Positions 25,099 to 38,324 are shown, counted from the stretch's first letter. The stretch is DNA of 64,000 nt from Pogona vitticeps (GCF_051106095.1 NC_135786.1:143694001-143758000), one strand, 5' to 3'. Translations and numbers: made by a program. Notes: a model not told the origin generated them from the letters alone.

Positions 25099-26049
25099 TA
25101 TATCAATACTATATATACAAATAGTTAGTTTACTAAAAACTAGCAGCATCCCTGTGAAGTATAATGTCATATTCCAATGTCTTTGTCGTTTTTGATGGAA
25201 TTCACATTTCCAGATTTCTTATTTTACTATGGCATTAATTGTGAAAAGCAGCACAGGAAAATAGCTGAATTGTTGTGACTTTTCTTTTGCTACAGCAGAT
25301 CATAAATCCATCTTGTTCTCCACTATTCAGAGAATTTATCACTGCAAGGTATAACCCCTTCATACAACTACTAACAGAATGAAGCCTTCAAAAAACAGCA
25401 ACTCTGCTTTACGAATGTGGGATACTGCTTTTCCAGCCATTATATCCATGATTCAAATTGCCAGGAAATGGTCCAACATTACACATGCATTGCCAGCAGG
25501 AATATTGCACATACATTGCAAGCAAAAAAAAAAAAAAAAGGATGCCAAGCTATACATAGCAAAGACTAGCTTGAATGTTGACAGTACCAATGCCCAGGGT
25601 GGGACTTCCTGAATTAATCAATTTCCACTCCCATAATTTGACCAGAACACTCTAGACACCAATGGAGGCAGCTTCCATCAGAACCTACACTCCTATGCAG
25701 CTTTGTGAGTCTCAGAAAATCTTGTGACTTCCACAGGGATGGCATGGAGGCACAGATGGTTTGGTTTGTGGGGGGTTCACTCCCATAATTCAACTTCAGC
25801 AAATTATGGGAGTGGCAGTCCTTTATTGCCACCCATGCCAATGTCTGCAATCAGGGTAGTCTACAAGATCTTCTCTTGTGTTCATTAGCATTAAAAAAAG
25901 ACACCAAGCAAGTAAAATCGTAGAACCAGATTCCTTTTTTCCACCAGTTAACCACATCTCACAAAGCAACTGTCATGGCTGTCTTTTGATATCCTATATC
26001 CTATCTATCCTTTCATCAATTAGGCATCATTCTACAATAGTTTTACATA

Positions 26050-26450
26050 GATGTTAAACAGCACAGAAGACAAGATGGAATCCCAAGGAATTCCACAAAC
26101 CACAAACCAGAGGATACAGCAGTAGTGTCACAGCACCACCTTCTGGCATCTCAGAAAGTGTTTCAGAACTGCAACAAAACATTGTGTCTAAATCTCAGTG
26201 TCTAGGAGATAGTCAAGGTATGATAGTTAATAAAAGCTGCTGAAAACTTCAAAGAACTAATATGAGACATGTTCCTTCTCAATTTCCCTGTTACATAATC
26301 CAGCAGGGCAATAAAGGTGGGCTCAGTCATCATACTAGAATGGAAAGCAAACTGAAAAGAATATAGATCATAAGCATTATACAGAAATATTAGGATATGT
26401 GTCATCAGTACATGTTTGAGTGCTTTACCCAGAATTTTCATGTTGTAATA
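26050..26450 (-). mobile_element. Decayed LINE reverse-transcriptase fragment (CR1/L2-like)
   Basis: The minus-strand frame (26202-26441) reads YDLYSFQFAFHSSMMTEPTF followed by IALLDYV. This aligns in order with the reverse-transcriptase motif LDPFQSGFRPGHGTETALVALLDDL of vertebrate CR1/L2-like LINEs. It is followed by SLKFSAAFINYHTLTIS, matching LLDLSAAFDTIDHGILL. Further on, LKHFLRCQKVVL matches the WFRSFLEGRSQRVVL region. The catalytic aspartate of the SAAFD motif is replaced and there is a stop after TIS. It is an old, dead copy; no ends were found. Confidence 0.6.
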
Positions 26451-28922
26451 TTAGTAGTAGTGAGATGGATTTTTCCACATGCTTAGCATTTCAGTGAATT
26501 AAAAGTTGTTAAAGAATTTGACTATGGTAGTACCAACCCAACATAATTCTTTCTTATATTTAACAATTTGAAAGATTTACATGTTTCAACATAATTATTT
26601 TAGCACAGGCTCTTGCAGCCCTTCTATTTAAATGATGCACTCTTTTCCAGTATTTTTCTCCACATTTTGTTTCTGAGAGCATGAGTGACTGTTTTCTGTG
26701 TTCCCACAGCTCCTGTCACTAACCATGTCATTAAACATCACATTTTAAATCTTAAGATATATGGTAATTGGCAGCTTAAAATGTTTACCCAACAAACAGA
26801 TTGAGTTTTGGAAATGTTAAAGTTCTCCATTTTATATAAAATCTAAGTTAGAGAAAAATGTAATTCCATCATCCCTGCCACCTTCCAATCTCCCACCAAT
26901 TCACATATGAGGCTAACTATATGGTCTGCTGCTGGGATGGGCTCGTTCACTTATTTTTGCTGGAGTAAACCAATCAGCCTGCCCCCAGAACGTTCCTACC
27001 TACAACTCTCTGGCCCCTGTTAGATGAGCTCCCATCAATCCATATACACTGTATCTTTTTTGCTTTGACAGTAGTCATGTTAAATCAGAGAAATGAAGGG
27101 AGGTCATGCTCCCCAGCACATTACCTGTATCGTAGCTATGGCAATATGCTAAGTTTAGAAGGAGGAAGGGGTCAGAGACAACTTTCTCCATTACACCATG
27201 GTTACTTTCTCAGAAACCTTGATAAGTAAATTGGGGGAGGGAGTTTGCAGGGTGGCAAGTGCTGGTGGTTGGTAGCAATTTTAATACACCTTAAGGAGGG
27301 GTTATTAGCTGAGAAACCAAAGCCTGCTTCTTAGTGATGTTCTTAGGTATATATTGCAGGAATGAGGATTCCAGTTGTGGGACTCACTGTCAAGCCAGAC
27401 ATAAGTTGCATTAGTAACTTAATTCAGGGTCCCCCCCCCCAAAGATTTGGGTTTGACTTGCAACTCAGAACCCACCCACACCTCTCCCCTTTTTTCTGGG
27501 GAAAAGAACTTGTTTTTAATAAGGACTCAGATTTGGGACTTAGTACCAAAGACTTGAACTTGGGACTCAGACTCAAAGACTTGCCAGCATTGGGGTCTGA
27601 TTTGCCTCAAAATGATTTGCCTCAAAATTCGGATTGTAATTAGCCTTTCTCTTTCCCAGTTTTTGAGAAGAGTTCAGTTTCCCAAACCCAGTTCTGCCCA
27701 TGAATGTAACAATTTGCCCCATTAGCAATTAGCACTAGTCATTAGCACCTATTTTCCAACGTTTCATAAATGAAAACATGTACATCATATTCTCGTTAAA
27801 AAGTTTATTTCCCAAACCTCAACTCCCCCGCCATTATTGAAGGCTGCACTCTATCTGCTGTATGTTGTCCAGTGTTTTTTGGTAACATCCCTTCCCGCCC
27901 TATTTTTTGAAAAACAAAGCACAGAAGATACAGTAATTGTTATTTTGCTTACAGATTAAAGTGAAGCATAATGGTCAAACAATATTATCTTTCTTTGAAA
28001 TTGAGTCTTGACATTGTTTGAATTTGGAAGCCATGTACTGTGTGGAAGTGTTGACGCATATGCACTCTATGCATGTGTGCTAGAGAAAATATGTGTTCAC
28101 CCTGAACTCATTTCATTTCCAGAAACCCTGGTTGAAGAGTTGCCTCCTTAAAACAACAACTCACACTAAGAATTGTTTAAAGGAATCACTAATACCTCCC
28201 CAATAATCAAAAACAGGGAGAGTTTACTGGAAAAGGTTTTGGAACACAAGAACAATTTTACTACTTCAAGTAGGAAGAAGTGGATGTGTATGCTCCCACC
28301 TTTCAAAAAAACAACAACCACAAACTGAGAAAGCTGGAAGAAGGAACTCAAGGCTGCCAAAGAATCCAAACATTAATATCTTTTTTTTTCTTCCCTGACT
28401 TTTAGACATATCTCTTGTGCCTTGTCTTGCTTTCCTTTCCTTTATAGGAATGGTTCCTCAAATGAATCATAAATCCTTAGAAAGAGATGAACAGTTATCA
28501 GGAAAGAAACAGTTTCACCTCAACCCCTCCTAATAAAATACAGTACACAGTGTGTTAGCTACTATGCGTGTTGCTTATCAGGGACTATTTCACAAATGTG
28601 AAGACAGATGCAGTTTCATTTACTTTAAGAGTATTTTCAGCTTATCTGATCCATTTGCAGATAAAAAGTCATGAAGCAGCCTTTTTTTGTTATATGTGTT
28701 GATTAAAAGACTTTAAACTTAAGGAAATTGCAGTGACTAAAACTGAAAAGCCCTACTCTGTTTTGTACTTGTTTCTGAAGAAAAGAGACATGCAGTTTCT
28801 ATTGCTGAATCACTATTTAACACCAGCAGTTATACCACACAAACATAAGAAAAAAGCAAACCCCAAATTTTCTTGCCACATTTAGTGAAAGGGTTGAAAG
28901 AATGATTATTGTTTTAACTCAC

Positions 28923-29115
28923 CTATACAGACTAGATCCATAAAACCATACATTCCATAGCAGATTTGGAAAAGGAGGTCTTTTCTTTGCCATACTGCGT
29001 AGGGACTGAAGGCTGACCACAGAAGCCAAGTTACACTTGCTACCAAGAACAGTGATCCCAAAATTACAGCAATCATCTGCACTTTCTCAACCAGTGTAAC
29101 AGTAATGCTTTGCCA
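28923..29115 (-). CDS. MARCHF11: MARCHF11 exon 3: both transmembrane segments
   Basis: The exon lies between a CTTTTAG acceptor and a GTGAGT donor. It encodes residues 152-215 and the first base of 216. It starts [13 protein letters not shown] and contains the first membrane segment (about 165-187, [20 protein letters not shown]) and most of the second (about 201-220, from [15 protein letters not shown]). A short lumenal loop [10 protein letters not shown] lies between them. The two helices anchor the ligase in endosomal or trans-Golgi membranes with the RING-CH domain and the C-terminal tail both in the cytosol, as in the other two-pass MARCH proteins. It is 193 bp, so its splice phase shifts from 0 to 1, matching exon 4. 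No changes look damaging. Confidence 0.97.
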
Positions 29116-29748
29116 CTAAAAGGAAGAAAAAGTAATGTGGGAGATAACATTTAGAATTACTTTCCAAATCCATTTTGAATACCCATTAAAATTTTGTCAC
29201 AGCTTGCTTACATCTGTGAGATTTTTCATATTTGCATCTGAACAAATATTTGCAGCGCCCTTTAGTAAATGTGCTTAAACCCAAATAATTTCAAGTAACA
29301 GTTTGGGAATGTCACAGAGAAATGAACTCTTGTTTGGAAATGAAAGTTGAAATATTTGGTGCAAAGTTTGTGTCTCTATCAACATTTTTCTAGTATTTGA
29401 TTATTTCAGAAACATTTATCTAATTATTTTATAGCAATGACTTATTGTAGGCTTGGATCCTGAAGACAATCCTGTCATGAATGAATGAAGTTAAGAAAAA
29501 GAACAAAAGAAATATAAACAAATAAAGAAGACAAAAAAAGTCGTGGCACCTTAAAGACTAGCTGCTCTATTTTAATGGGAGCTTTCATGGAAAAGTCCAC
29601 TTCGTCAGACGTAAGACTGGGACTACATGTTTCTGCCTGATATGCTAGCACAGACTAACGCAGTTGCCTTTTTAAACTATTACTATGGGAAGCATTGGAT
29701 TTTGCCATTCATAGGATCATTAAAAGTAAATAAATATTGTGTTTTAAT

Positions 29749-29880
29749 GATGTATGGCACCTTTGCATACTCATTGTTTTGTTCTTTAAAATAGTCTTTA
29801 AATGTTGTAAGTATCCTTGGGTCCTTTTCTAAGGAGAAAGGTGGGGTAAAAATATTTTAAACAATTAAATATATATATAA
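29749..29880 (+). mobile_element. Retroelement 3' tail, copy 1
   Basis: It shares 'ttgcatactcattgtttt' and a 'ccttgggtccttttctaagg' to 'ggtggggtaaaaat' ending with the segment at 45660-45800 (which has 'gggccctttttcaaggagg'). The end 'gggtaaaaat' plus an AT-rich tail is a typical LINE or SINE 3' terminus. The family was not assigned. Confidence 0.5.
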
Positions 29881-30556
29881 AATATCACTGACAAAAAAAT
29901 TGTCTTCTTACAAGATTAGCTTTCCACATAGTGAACCCAGTCATGAGCTCCACAGATATTTTTATGTATACAGTACATGGTTTTTTCTTAATCTCCAGAG
30001 GCAGGACTGCAGCATATCTCAGAGTCTATAAAAGAGGTACAAATGGGGAGGCTCTACTGTTATGTTCTTGCATTCAATTAGGACAAGTATATTAGGATTA
30101 GTTGAGATCTAGCCAGTCATGGGCCGAATGGGGAAGAGAATGGGGACTGTTGCACCACAAATTCAACATTGGATGCTACTATATCCCACAGTATTACAAT
30201 CACCAACCGCAGACCCCTCTATTCCTTGTACACTCTAAGCTGCTGGCATAATAGTGCAGATAATATTCTTGTAATGAGTTTGAATGTGTGTGTATATCTA
30301 AAAGAGTGGAGGGATATTTTAAGGATATTACTATATGAATAGTGCCTGTTTGTTGCTTGTGCGTGTGTGGCCAGGGCCTTGCTCCCTGTAATGGGAATTC
30401 TAGGATTTAGCCTATTACCTGATTATTTTACCTTCCTCTCCCCACTTTTCTACTTGTGTCATTTTCCATTCAAAATGATTTTTAAAAACACTCTGTAATA
30501 TGCGCTTCTGTGGCTGAAGTGGAGCCATGAAAGTCACCATCAGGAAAAACAAAGAA

Positions 30557-30604
30557 GCTGTGTGGTCCATGTACAATAAAGCTGTGTGGTCCATGTATAA
30601 TACA
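30557..30604. repeat. 24-bp tandem duplication
   Basis: Two adjacent 24-bp units beginning 'gctgtgtggtccatgta' differ at only a few bases (30557-30580 and 30581-30604). Confidence 0.9.
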
Positions 30605-30808
30605 AAAGCAAGAGCAGATGATTCCTTTGTTATACCACTGATTTAAAAAAATAGTCTTACTCAGGCTGTGCACCAATATATTGTGGATAGTGCAGGAAAA
30701 AAAACATGAATAACCCAAAGTCATGACAGATATTCATGCCTGGTTTGTTTCTTAAAAGAGAGTTCAAAAATGCAGGCTGCAAACACAAGTCAGGACTATA
30801 GGTTTTCA

Positions 30809-32977
30809 GAATTATGAAGAACATGTCTGTAAGGATAAAAGAAAATTGTTATAAGGTAATATGAAGGTGGTATTTAACACTGGTAAAACTGAATATAATA
30901 AATACAAATGTATTGTCACTATGCTGGAGGTGTAAAAAAGAGAAGGGGACATATATACATATGTGGTGGTCATGTGCAGACAGAGTCTATCCAGAATCAC
31001 AATGTGGATTTCGAGCTAATAGATCCACCACTGACATAGTATTCTCCCTCACACAGTTGCAGGAGAAATGTAGAGAACAACATCCACTCTTTGTGGCCTT
31101 CACAGATCTCACAAAGGCTTTTGATTTGGTTAGCAGGGATGGCCCTTTTAAAATCCTTCCCAAATGGATGTCCACCTCAACTCCTTAACATCATCAGGTT
31201 CTTTCATGAGGGAATGAAGGGCACTGTAGTTTTTGATGGCTCAACATCAGATCCCTTTGACATCCAAAGCGGAGTGAAACAGGGCTATGTCCTTGCACTG
31301 ATCCTGTTTGGGATCTTTTTGCTGTCATGCTGAAGCACGCCTTTGGAACTGCAACAGAAAGTGTCTATCTCTGGACTAGATCAGATGGAAAGCTCTTTAA
31401 TCTCTCTAGGTTGAGAGCAAAGACCAAAGTCCAACTGAAATGCATGCAGGATTTCCTCTTCACCGATGATGCAGCCATTGTTGCCCACTCTGCTGAAGAC
31501 CTCCAACAACTCATTGTTTTAGCAAGGCCTGCCAAGACTTTGGACTAACTATCAGCCTGAAGAAAACACAAGTCATGGGTCAGGACATGGACTCACCTCC
31601 CTCTATTACCATCTCCATGCAAGAATTGGAGGTTGTTCATGAATTTGTGTACCTTGGCTCAACGATCTCTGACACTCTCTCCCTAGATGTTGAGCTGGAT
31701 AAACGCATTGGCAAAGCAGCTACCATGTTCTCAAGACTCGCAAAGAGAGTATGGCTCAATAAGAAGCTGACAGCATACACCAAGATCCAGGTCTATAGAC
31801 CCTGTGTCCTGAGCACACTCCTGTATATCAGTGAGTCCTGGACCCTTCATGCACAGCAGGAGAGGAAGCTGAACACATTCCATACGCATAGTCTCCAATG
31901 CATTTTTGGTATCACCTGGCAGGACAAAGTTCCAAATAGAGTAGTCCTAGCTCAAAATGGAATTTTAGCATGTATACATTACTGAAACAGTGACGTCTAC
32001 ATTGGCTTGGGCATGTTGTGAGAATGGCTGATGGTTGGATTCCAAAATATCTGTATGGAGAATTAATGCAGGGAATTGCCCCAGAGGGAGACCACAGCTG
32101 TGATACAAGGATATCTGCAAGCAGGATCTGAAGGCCTTAGGAATGGACCTCAACAGATGGGAAACCCTGACATCTGAGCGTTCAGCCTGGAGGCAGGCGG
32201 TGCATCACAGCCTCTCCCAATTTGAAGAGAACCTTGTCCAGCAGGCTGAGGCAAAGAGGCAGTCATGAAAGCAGCAAAATCAGGGAGCTGGACAGGGTAC
32301 AGATTGTATTTGTTTTCAGTGTGGAAGGGATTGTCACTCTTGAATTGGCCTTCTCAGTCACACTAGACGCTGTTCCAAGTCCTCCATACGGAGCACGTTA
32401 CCATAGTCTCTCGAGATTGAAGGATGCCTAATCTGAATCTGGTCATGTGAACTAAGAAAGCAAGAATGGAAGCAATTTTTTAAAGAAATAAGGGAAATAA
32501 GTGGATTAAATATTCAAATATCCCCGTCAATGGCTTTATTGAATTTGGTCAAGAAGGATCAATTGTTGAAAGAAAATAAGGACTTAATAGTAATAATGAT
32601 TACAGCAGCAAAGTTAATTTTTGCAAGATAACCAACTCAATTTAGAGGAATGGTACAGAGAACTATGGGATATGGCAATTAATCATAATCTGATGTGATA
32701 TGAAAATAAGAAGAGGCCTATCAAAAATAATGATTTTAAGAAAATATGGAGTGTATTCTTGGAATATGTACTGTATTTTGGAGAGGAAAGGAGTATACAC
32801 CGAGGGAAAAAACAATGAAGTTTTGGAGAGAAAATGGACTGAATGAAATTTAAAATATTATTAATGCTAGCCCTGATGGTGATGGTGGCACTGGTGTATT
32901 ATGTAATTGTATTTTACTGTGGTGTTGGGTTTATGTTGTTTAGGTTGGATGTTTGTTTAATAAATTAATTTTTTTAA
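30809..32977 (+). mobile_element. 5'-truncated L1 LINE, interrupted by another LINE
   Basis: A perfect 17-bp direct repeat AGGACTATAGGTTTTCA flanks it (30792-30808 and 32978-32994). The outer parts encode the C-terminal end of L1 ORF2: LCWRCKKEKGTYIHMWWSC before the inner insertion and LRKQEWKQFFKEIREISGLN after it. The second part continues to LIFAR and then a stop. The 3' UTR is AT-rich and ends near 'taaattaatttttttaa'. The ORF2 frame continues exactly across the inner element once one copy of its duplication is counted. The L1 proper is only about 700 bp. Confidence 0.85.
30977..32439 (+). mobile_element. 5'-truncated non-LTR retrotransposon inserted in the L1
   Basis: The flanks carry TGGTCATGTG (30967-30976 and 32440-32449). 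The element encodes reverse-transcriptase motifs in order: CGFRANRSTTDIVFSLTQLQ, VAFTDLTKAFDLVSRDG, FDIQSGVKQGYVLALILFGI and the catalytic box FLFTDDAAIVAHSAEDLQQL. A C-terminal region follows (FVYLGSTISDTLSLDVELDK, LYISESWTLHAQQERKLNTF). Several frameshifts and stops break it, for example near 31160, 31330 and 31550 and after 31980. The 3' end 'tctctcgagattgaaggatg' matches the element at 3482. I cannot assign the clade firmly; the choice is between RTE-like and jockey/CR1-like. Confidence 0.85.
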
Positions 32978-33638
32978 AGGACTATAGGTTTTCAAACTCC
33001 ACCCCTGGTGCCCATAGCTTGGCTTCTGTCAAATATTCAACATGTCCCCCTCCCCTATCAGAAAAAAAGACTCAAACCTACATGTTTTCTTTCACTTGCA
33101 GCCCCTTACCTACCTGCCCAGTGCCTCAAAGCAGTGGATGTCTGCTTTTACCTTGCTGTTACAGAAATTGCTTTCCTGCACATATGCTTCCCAGTTCTAC
33201 TGAAACATCATTTCTTCTATAATACAGATACTCATGTATCTTATTTCTACACTGTACTGACAATTTAATTAGCGTATAGGCATGGTAGCAAGTTGGTATT
33301 TGAAAACGGTGTCTTCCAGATCTTTATACAAATTACTAAGCTACGGCACCAAAAGGAAGAAGAACACCGGTTGCCTCTGCCTGCAGTATGGCATGGCCAT
33401 TATTTAAAGATTGGTGGGGACAGAAAGGAAAGAAGGGAGAAAGAATTGCCAGCCTTGAAGCTGTAAGTGGGCATGCATATCGAGCTGACTTACATTGATG
33501 CAAACAGCTCCAATGTAGTTTGGATAAAAGGAGTGGAATGTCAGCTAAATTCTATTTCTACTCATTTTCAGGCAAACAGTTCTAGTTGTACAGGATTTAA
33601 CCTAACACAGAATTTGAAACCAAAGGGATAGCAGGGTT

Positions 33639-33680
33639 GCTGCTGTCCTCTTGGAACCTGCTGCTGTCCTCTTGGAACCT
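33639..33680. repeat. Perfect 21-bp tandem duplication
   Basis: 'gctgctgtcctcttggaacc' plus one base is repeated exactly twice head to tail. Confidence 0.95.
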
Positions 33681-34300
33681 AGTATCCCCAGTTAACTAGA
33701 TTGTTCTACCACTGCCACCCCAGCTTTTAAAAATAATATTGCAATTTACAAATTATTTTTAGGGGGAAAGGAATATGGAAACAGACATTGGAAAAGAGAT
33801 AGAGAAAACAATGACTTCTTGGCCTATGACTGTGGATGAAACACTAAACAGAAGTACAGTAATGTAGGCAAGGCAGATCAAAACGTTTTGCAGTGCTCTG
33901 TGGTTTGAACATTCATGAGGTGTGAAAAATAAATAAAAGCCAAAGTATAAAGACAAATCATGAAACCAAAGACAGATAAAGTGTTCTGAGACAGACACTT
34001 GTCTGCAGGTCTGCAGATTGTTCCAATGGGACTCCCACTGCTTGTCATACAGAAGAAAACTAGATGTGAATTATTATTTTTTATTTGTAAGTTAAGACTC
34101 TTCAAAGCTTATATCGGTATCATTCCCATAGCGGAAGGTTACACTCTGAGGATACATTTAGGAGAAAGAGTGAGGCAGATACAGAAAAAGTACAGAGCTT
34201 TAAATTGGCAGCAAATAAATGCAGGGAACACTACTTTTGAGAGTACAACTCCTGGCATCTAGAAAAAGGAACATTCCCAAGTCTGGTAAAACAAAAAACA

Positions 34301-34483
<183 letters not shown>

Positions 34484-35519
34484 GAACTGTTTTGATATAA
34501 AATTGGCAGATTTGCCTGTTATAGGACTATTTACTTTGCTATGTCAGATATATGTATGCCTATTTGTTAAGGTTAGCTAGAACTTCCACAAGACTATTTT
34601 CCTTGCAATATTGGGAAGCAGAACAAAGTAGAGGTAGAACATCTAAAACATTAGAGGTGAAAGCTTACTGAAATAAGTGGTGTTTGCAGCAACCAGCTCT
34701 CAGTTGGCCACCATTCAAGCCAACCGTGCTCCTAGAATATCACAATATCAGAAGAGCAATCTAAAGGAAGTATAATGTAGAATATCACCACTAACAGTGC
34801 CAAGACCTGTAGTAATGTCAGAATTGATTTTTTTTAAAAGGGGGAAAGGCTCTGCTACTATCACTTTTCAAGATAAGACTAACCCAGCCTCAAATATTTT
34901 GAGATTTTATCTCCAAGCCTCTTCAAATCACATCACCACTACTATCTGTAACAAATACTGCCAATAAAACATACATCACCAGTGCTTGCTCATCAAAGTA
35001 AATGAAATCTGGTGGTGTTGGCCTTGCAATGTCTCCTCATGTGGAGAACACACAGCACTGGCATTGAGCATAGGATCATTGTTTACTTGAGGAAAAGCTA
35101 TAAGCCAGTGACACAGCCAAGACAGAGTAAATAACAACCTTAGCAGCTCAGCAGGAAATGGAGGCTTCACACTGGCAGTTTAATGAGGAAATGGAGGTTT
35201 CCCAGCAGCAGTTTAATAAGAAACTTAAAATGATGCCTAGACTATGGAATGCCTTCTCCAGTAATGCCACTATGGTTATAGTATGGCTTATCATTCTGCA
35301 CTGTAAAGTCACTGTAAAATATGACTTTTAAAGAAAAGTTCTGGCTTGAGTTAATTTAATCTGGTGCTGCTACATATTTCCTTTTGGCAGGTGTATATTC
35401 TGATTTTTTATCCTTAAACATTTACTATAAGTGCAAATATAAAACATTCAAATATTTATCTAAGTGTAATTTTAATAAATCTAAATATATAAACAGTAAA
35501 AATGTACTTAAGATTTTAA

Positions 35520-35676
35520 TGGTTGAAATGCTATTGCTTAGTGCAGTAAGTCACAATCAAAGTAATCTTATTGAATCAATTGAACTTTCAAAGGAGCTAA
35601 GTCATAAAGTCCCTACTGATTCAATGGACCTACTTTAGTTGCAATCTATGATGCTAAGCAACAGGATTTCAGCCAT
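35520..35676. mobile_element. Foldback MITE of the GGCTGAAATCC family
   Basis: The left end 'aatggttgaaatgctattgc' is inverted relative to the right end 'gcaacaggatttcagccatt'. The internal motif 'ctactgattcaatggaccta' is the family signature. Confidence 0.7.
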
Positions 35677-36429
35677 TGCATTAATGTTTTGTACTTTAAA
35701 CTGATACAAAGGTCTCTACTGGAAAGGTAGAACATAAATATTTAAGAAATAAACATGAAAGTATAGCAAGAGTCTGGAGGTTACAAAGTGGTGAGGACCT
35801 CACTGGATCAGCAGCTAGCATCATCATAGCTGCTCCAGAATAGCTATAACTTACTCCCTTGGAGGTCTTTGGGGAATCAATGAGGACTTCACAAAGATTG
35901 TACAGCACTACAGTGACATGCTCACTGAAAATCAGTCTGCTCTATGGGTGTCCACAGGGAAGCAGAAATGTGGAAGTAAGGCCCCTCTGGTGAATCCATA
36001 AATCATATTACAAATGCTGATTAGCAGTCATGAGAATTACATGTCAAAAGCAGAGTATTAGTTTCAGTTTCCTTTTCTGGTCTGTAACCTCAAAAAACAT
36101 TTTCAAGACATCAGCAATCAAAGCATTGATGTCAAAATTTCACAGCAGGAGATTCTGGCAAAGCACCATTTACTGAGGGACAGTTTGATTCAAACTTCCA
36201 TGTGATTGTAATTGAAATCTGCCTCAATCTTCAAAGGAAATCTGACTCGGTTAAGCAAGAGCATCTCTGGTGGCCATTTACACTGCGGCTGGGTGAAAGC
36301 AAATATTTGCCACTTTGAATGGAGCATGTTAACTTTAATCAGCTCCCACACATTCAGACGATGATTAAAAGAACCATACATGAACTGACAATGGCAAACG
36401 TACTGAAGAGGCTGTAGCATATGCTATAA

Positions 36430-36770
36430 TAATCATCATCATGTGCCATCAAGTCAGTTCTGATTTATGTCAACCCTTTTCAGGGTTTTCCAGGTAGAGG
36501 ATACTCAGAAATGGTTTACTATTAGACATGGTATATGAAGATTTATTTAGAAGGCTACAGAATGGGCCATCCTGGTTTTGGAAGCCAGGAAGTTAAGAAG
36601 ATTTGGACATGGCTAGGACACCACCAAGGAATATCAGATTACTCAGTGTAGGCTAGCAAAAAAATTCTGCCTATGACCTTGGAGAGCTATTGCTGCTGGT
36701 CAGATTTGATAATACCGAGCTAAGTAAACAAAAGATCTCAGTGTAAGGCAGTTTATTGTGTTTTGATAAC
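36430..36770 (-). mobile_element. SINE-like remnants, two adjoining
   Basis: The first part, 36431-36530, reads 'gtgccatcaagtcagttctg' and 'cagggttttccaggtagagg' and is the reversed 3' region of a common reptile tRNA-SINE. The second part, about 36680-36770 on the plus strand ('tggagagctattgctgctgg', 'gtgtaaggcagtttattgtg'), resembles another frequent reptile retroelement tail. Both are decayed and their ends are uncertain. Confidence 0.4.
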
Positions 36771-37269
36771 CCTTTAGAAAAGAGACATATGATGTGTAGA
36801 AATAAATGTCTTATAAAATTTAAGCACAGTCTTTATGCATTTGGGAGCAGGGGGGAAAGCAAAAATACTTTGGCTACTGAATATGCAGATGTTTAGAAGT
36901 TTATTGAAAATGAATTCTTATGCTCTACTCTACATATAGTGAAACATTCCTTTATGGGACAAAGGTGACATAAGAATGCAACAACAACAACAAGAAACAC
37001 ATTTGTCTTAGAATAAAATAACTGATGGGGAACTAGCAGCTTTCCTGCCAGCTTTGGGCAGCCACAAGGTAAGGTGCATTCTGAGGGCTTTCCATCAACA
37101 ACAACTTTATTTAGGTACTTTATTTCATTTTATATAATAATAAAAAAGTGTATGAGAGTTACAATCCAGATAATAATCTGGGCATTCCCTACCATATAAT
37201 TCTTCAACCTGTGAAATACAACTGTTAATTTCTTGGTAAAATTTTATGTATTTGTTGATTCTCTATTTA

Positions 37270-37541
37270 CAGTGGACCCGCTACTTAAGCAATTAATCCG
37301 TATTGGAATGGTGGCTGCAAGTCGAAAAGTCTGTAAGTCGAATCTCCATTGACCTACAATGCACTGAAAACCGATTAATCCCATAACCAGTGGTTTTTAT
37401 TCTATTTTTATTCCATTTTGGTTTTTTTCTGGTCTGTAAGTCGATTCTCTGGCTGCAAGTCGAATCTAAATTTTGTAGCCAGAGAAGTCTGTAACTCAAA
37501 AAGTCTGTAAGTCGAGCCGTCTGTAAGTCGAGGGTCCACTG
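37270..37541. mobile_element. Mariner-type MITE with internal short repeats, 272 bp
   Basis: The ends are CAGTGGACCCGCTACTTAAG and, inverted, CAGTGGACCCTCGACTTACA, with TA on both sides (37268-37269 and 37542-37543). The motif 'ctgtaagtcga' or 'ctgcaagtcga' appears at least six times inside. Confidence 0.8.
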
Positions 37542-38324
37542 TATCTAATCTTGAGTTAGTGGGGGGGGGGGAATGGGTTAATACTAGTCTTAAAAACGTT
37601 TAGTTGAGGAGGAATCCTTACTGGAATTAGCAGAGTTTCCAAAGTTAAGTCATAATGTTATCGAACTTTAAAAAGAGATCTAATGCATATGATTTTGTTT
37701 GAACTCCCAGCTGACTTTTCTCTACACTGCTACTTTGAATATTGTGTATAGAGCATTTGGGGTTAGTTTCTAACTATTTTCTTTGACTCAGGTTCACATG
37801 AATGAAATGCGTACAGATCATCTTGTTGATGAAGATGGTTGCGCAATGACATAATTGATAGAACACAATAGCCTAAGTCCAACTAGTAGCTCCAACGATA
37901 CCAGATTTTTTGACTCAATCACTGAATGGTAAGCCAACATTTATGTAAATCCCTCTGATTCGGTAGATCTAGTTTAATTGCAACAGCAATTAAATTTAGA
38001 ACATTGCAAGTATATGCTGAATGGGGTCATAAAAGTTTATGCTATGTATGGGTAAAGTCCAACCCTCCAGATATTCTTAGACTGAAACTCTGTGCATTCC
38101 TTTCCATGGCTGTACTTTCCATGACTGTACTTCATGGGAATTGCAGTCCAACAAAGGTTTATGACACAATAGGTTTCTTACTATTTGAGGCACTGAAACA
38201 ATCTTTGTAATTTCCAATTCTTAATAAACAGAGCCATCTCATTAATTTTATCTACTTGTAGCAACCATAAACAAATATTTTGATATGTTTATTTTATGGT
38301 TGAAAACCAGTGTTATGTCACAAC

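Larger units (their letters stand above)
24247..28922 (-). other. MARCHF11: MARCHF11 intron 3
   Basis: About 4.7 kb between exons 3 and 4, with a GTGAGT donor. It contains a mariner-type MITE (24570-25098), a decayed LINE reverse transcriptase fragment (26050-26450) and a short poly-A tract near 25525. The rest is AT-rich and shows nothing recognisable. Confidence 0.85.

Noticed and set aside
36190-36420. 76-residue minus-strand frame in MARCHF11 intron 2
   Set aside because: No splice context, family resemblance or conserved neighbour; probably chance.
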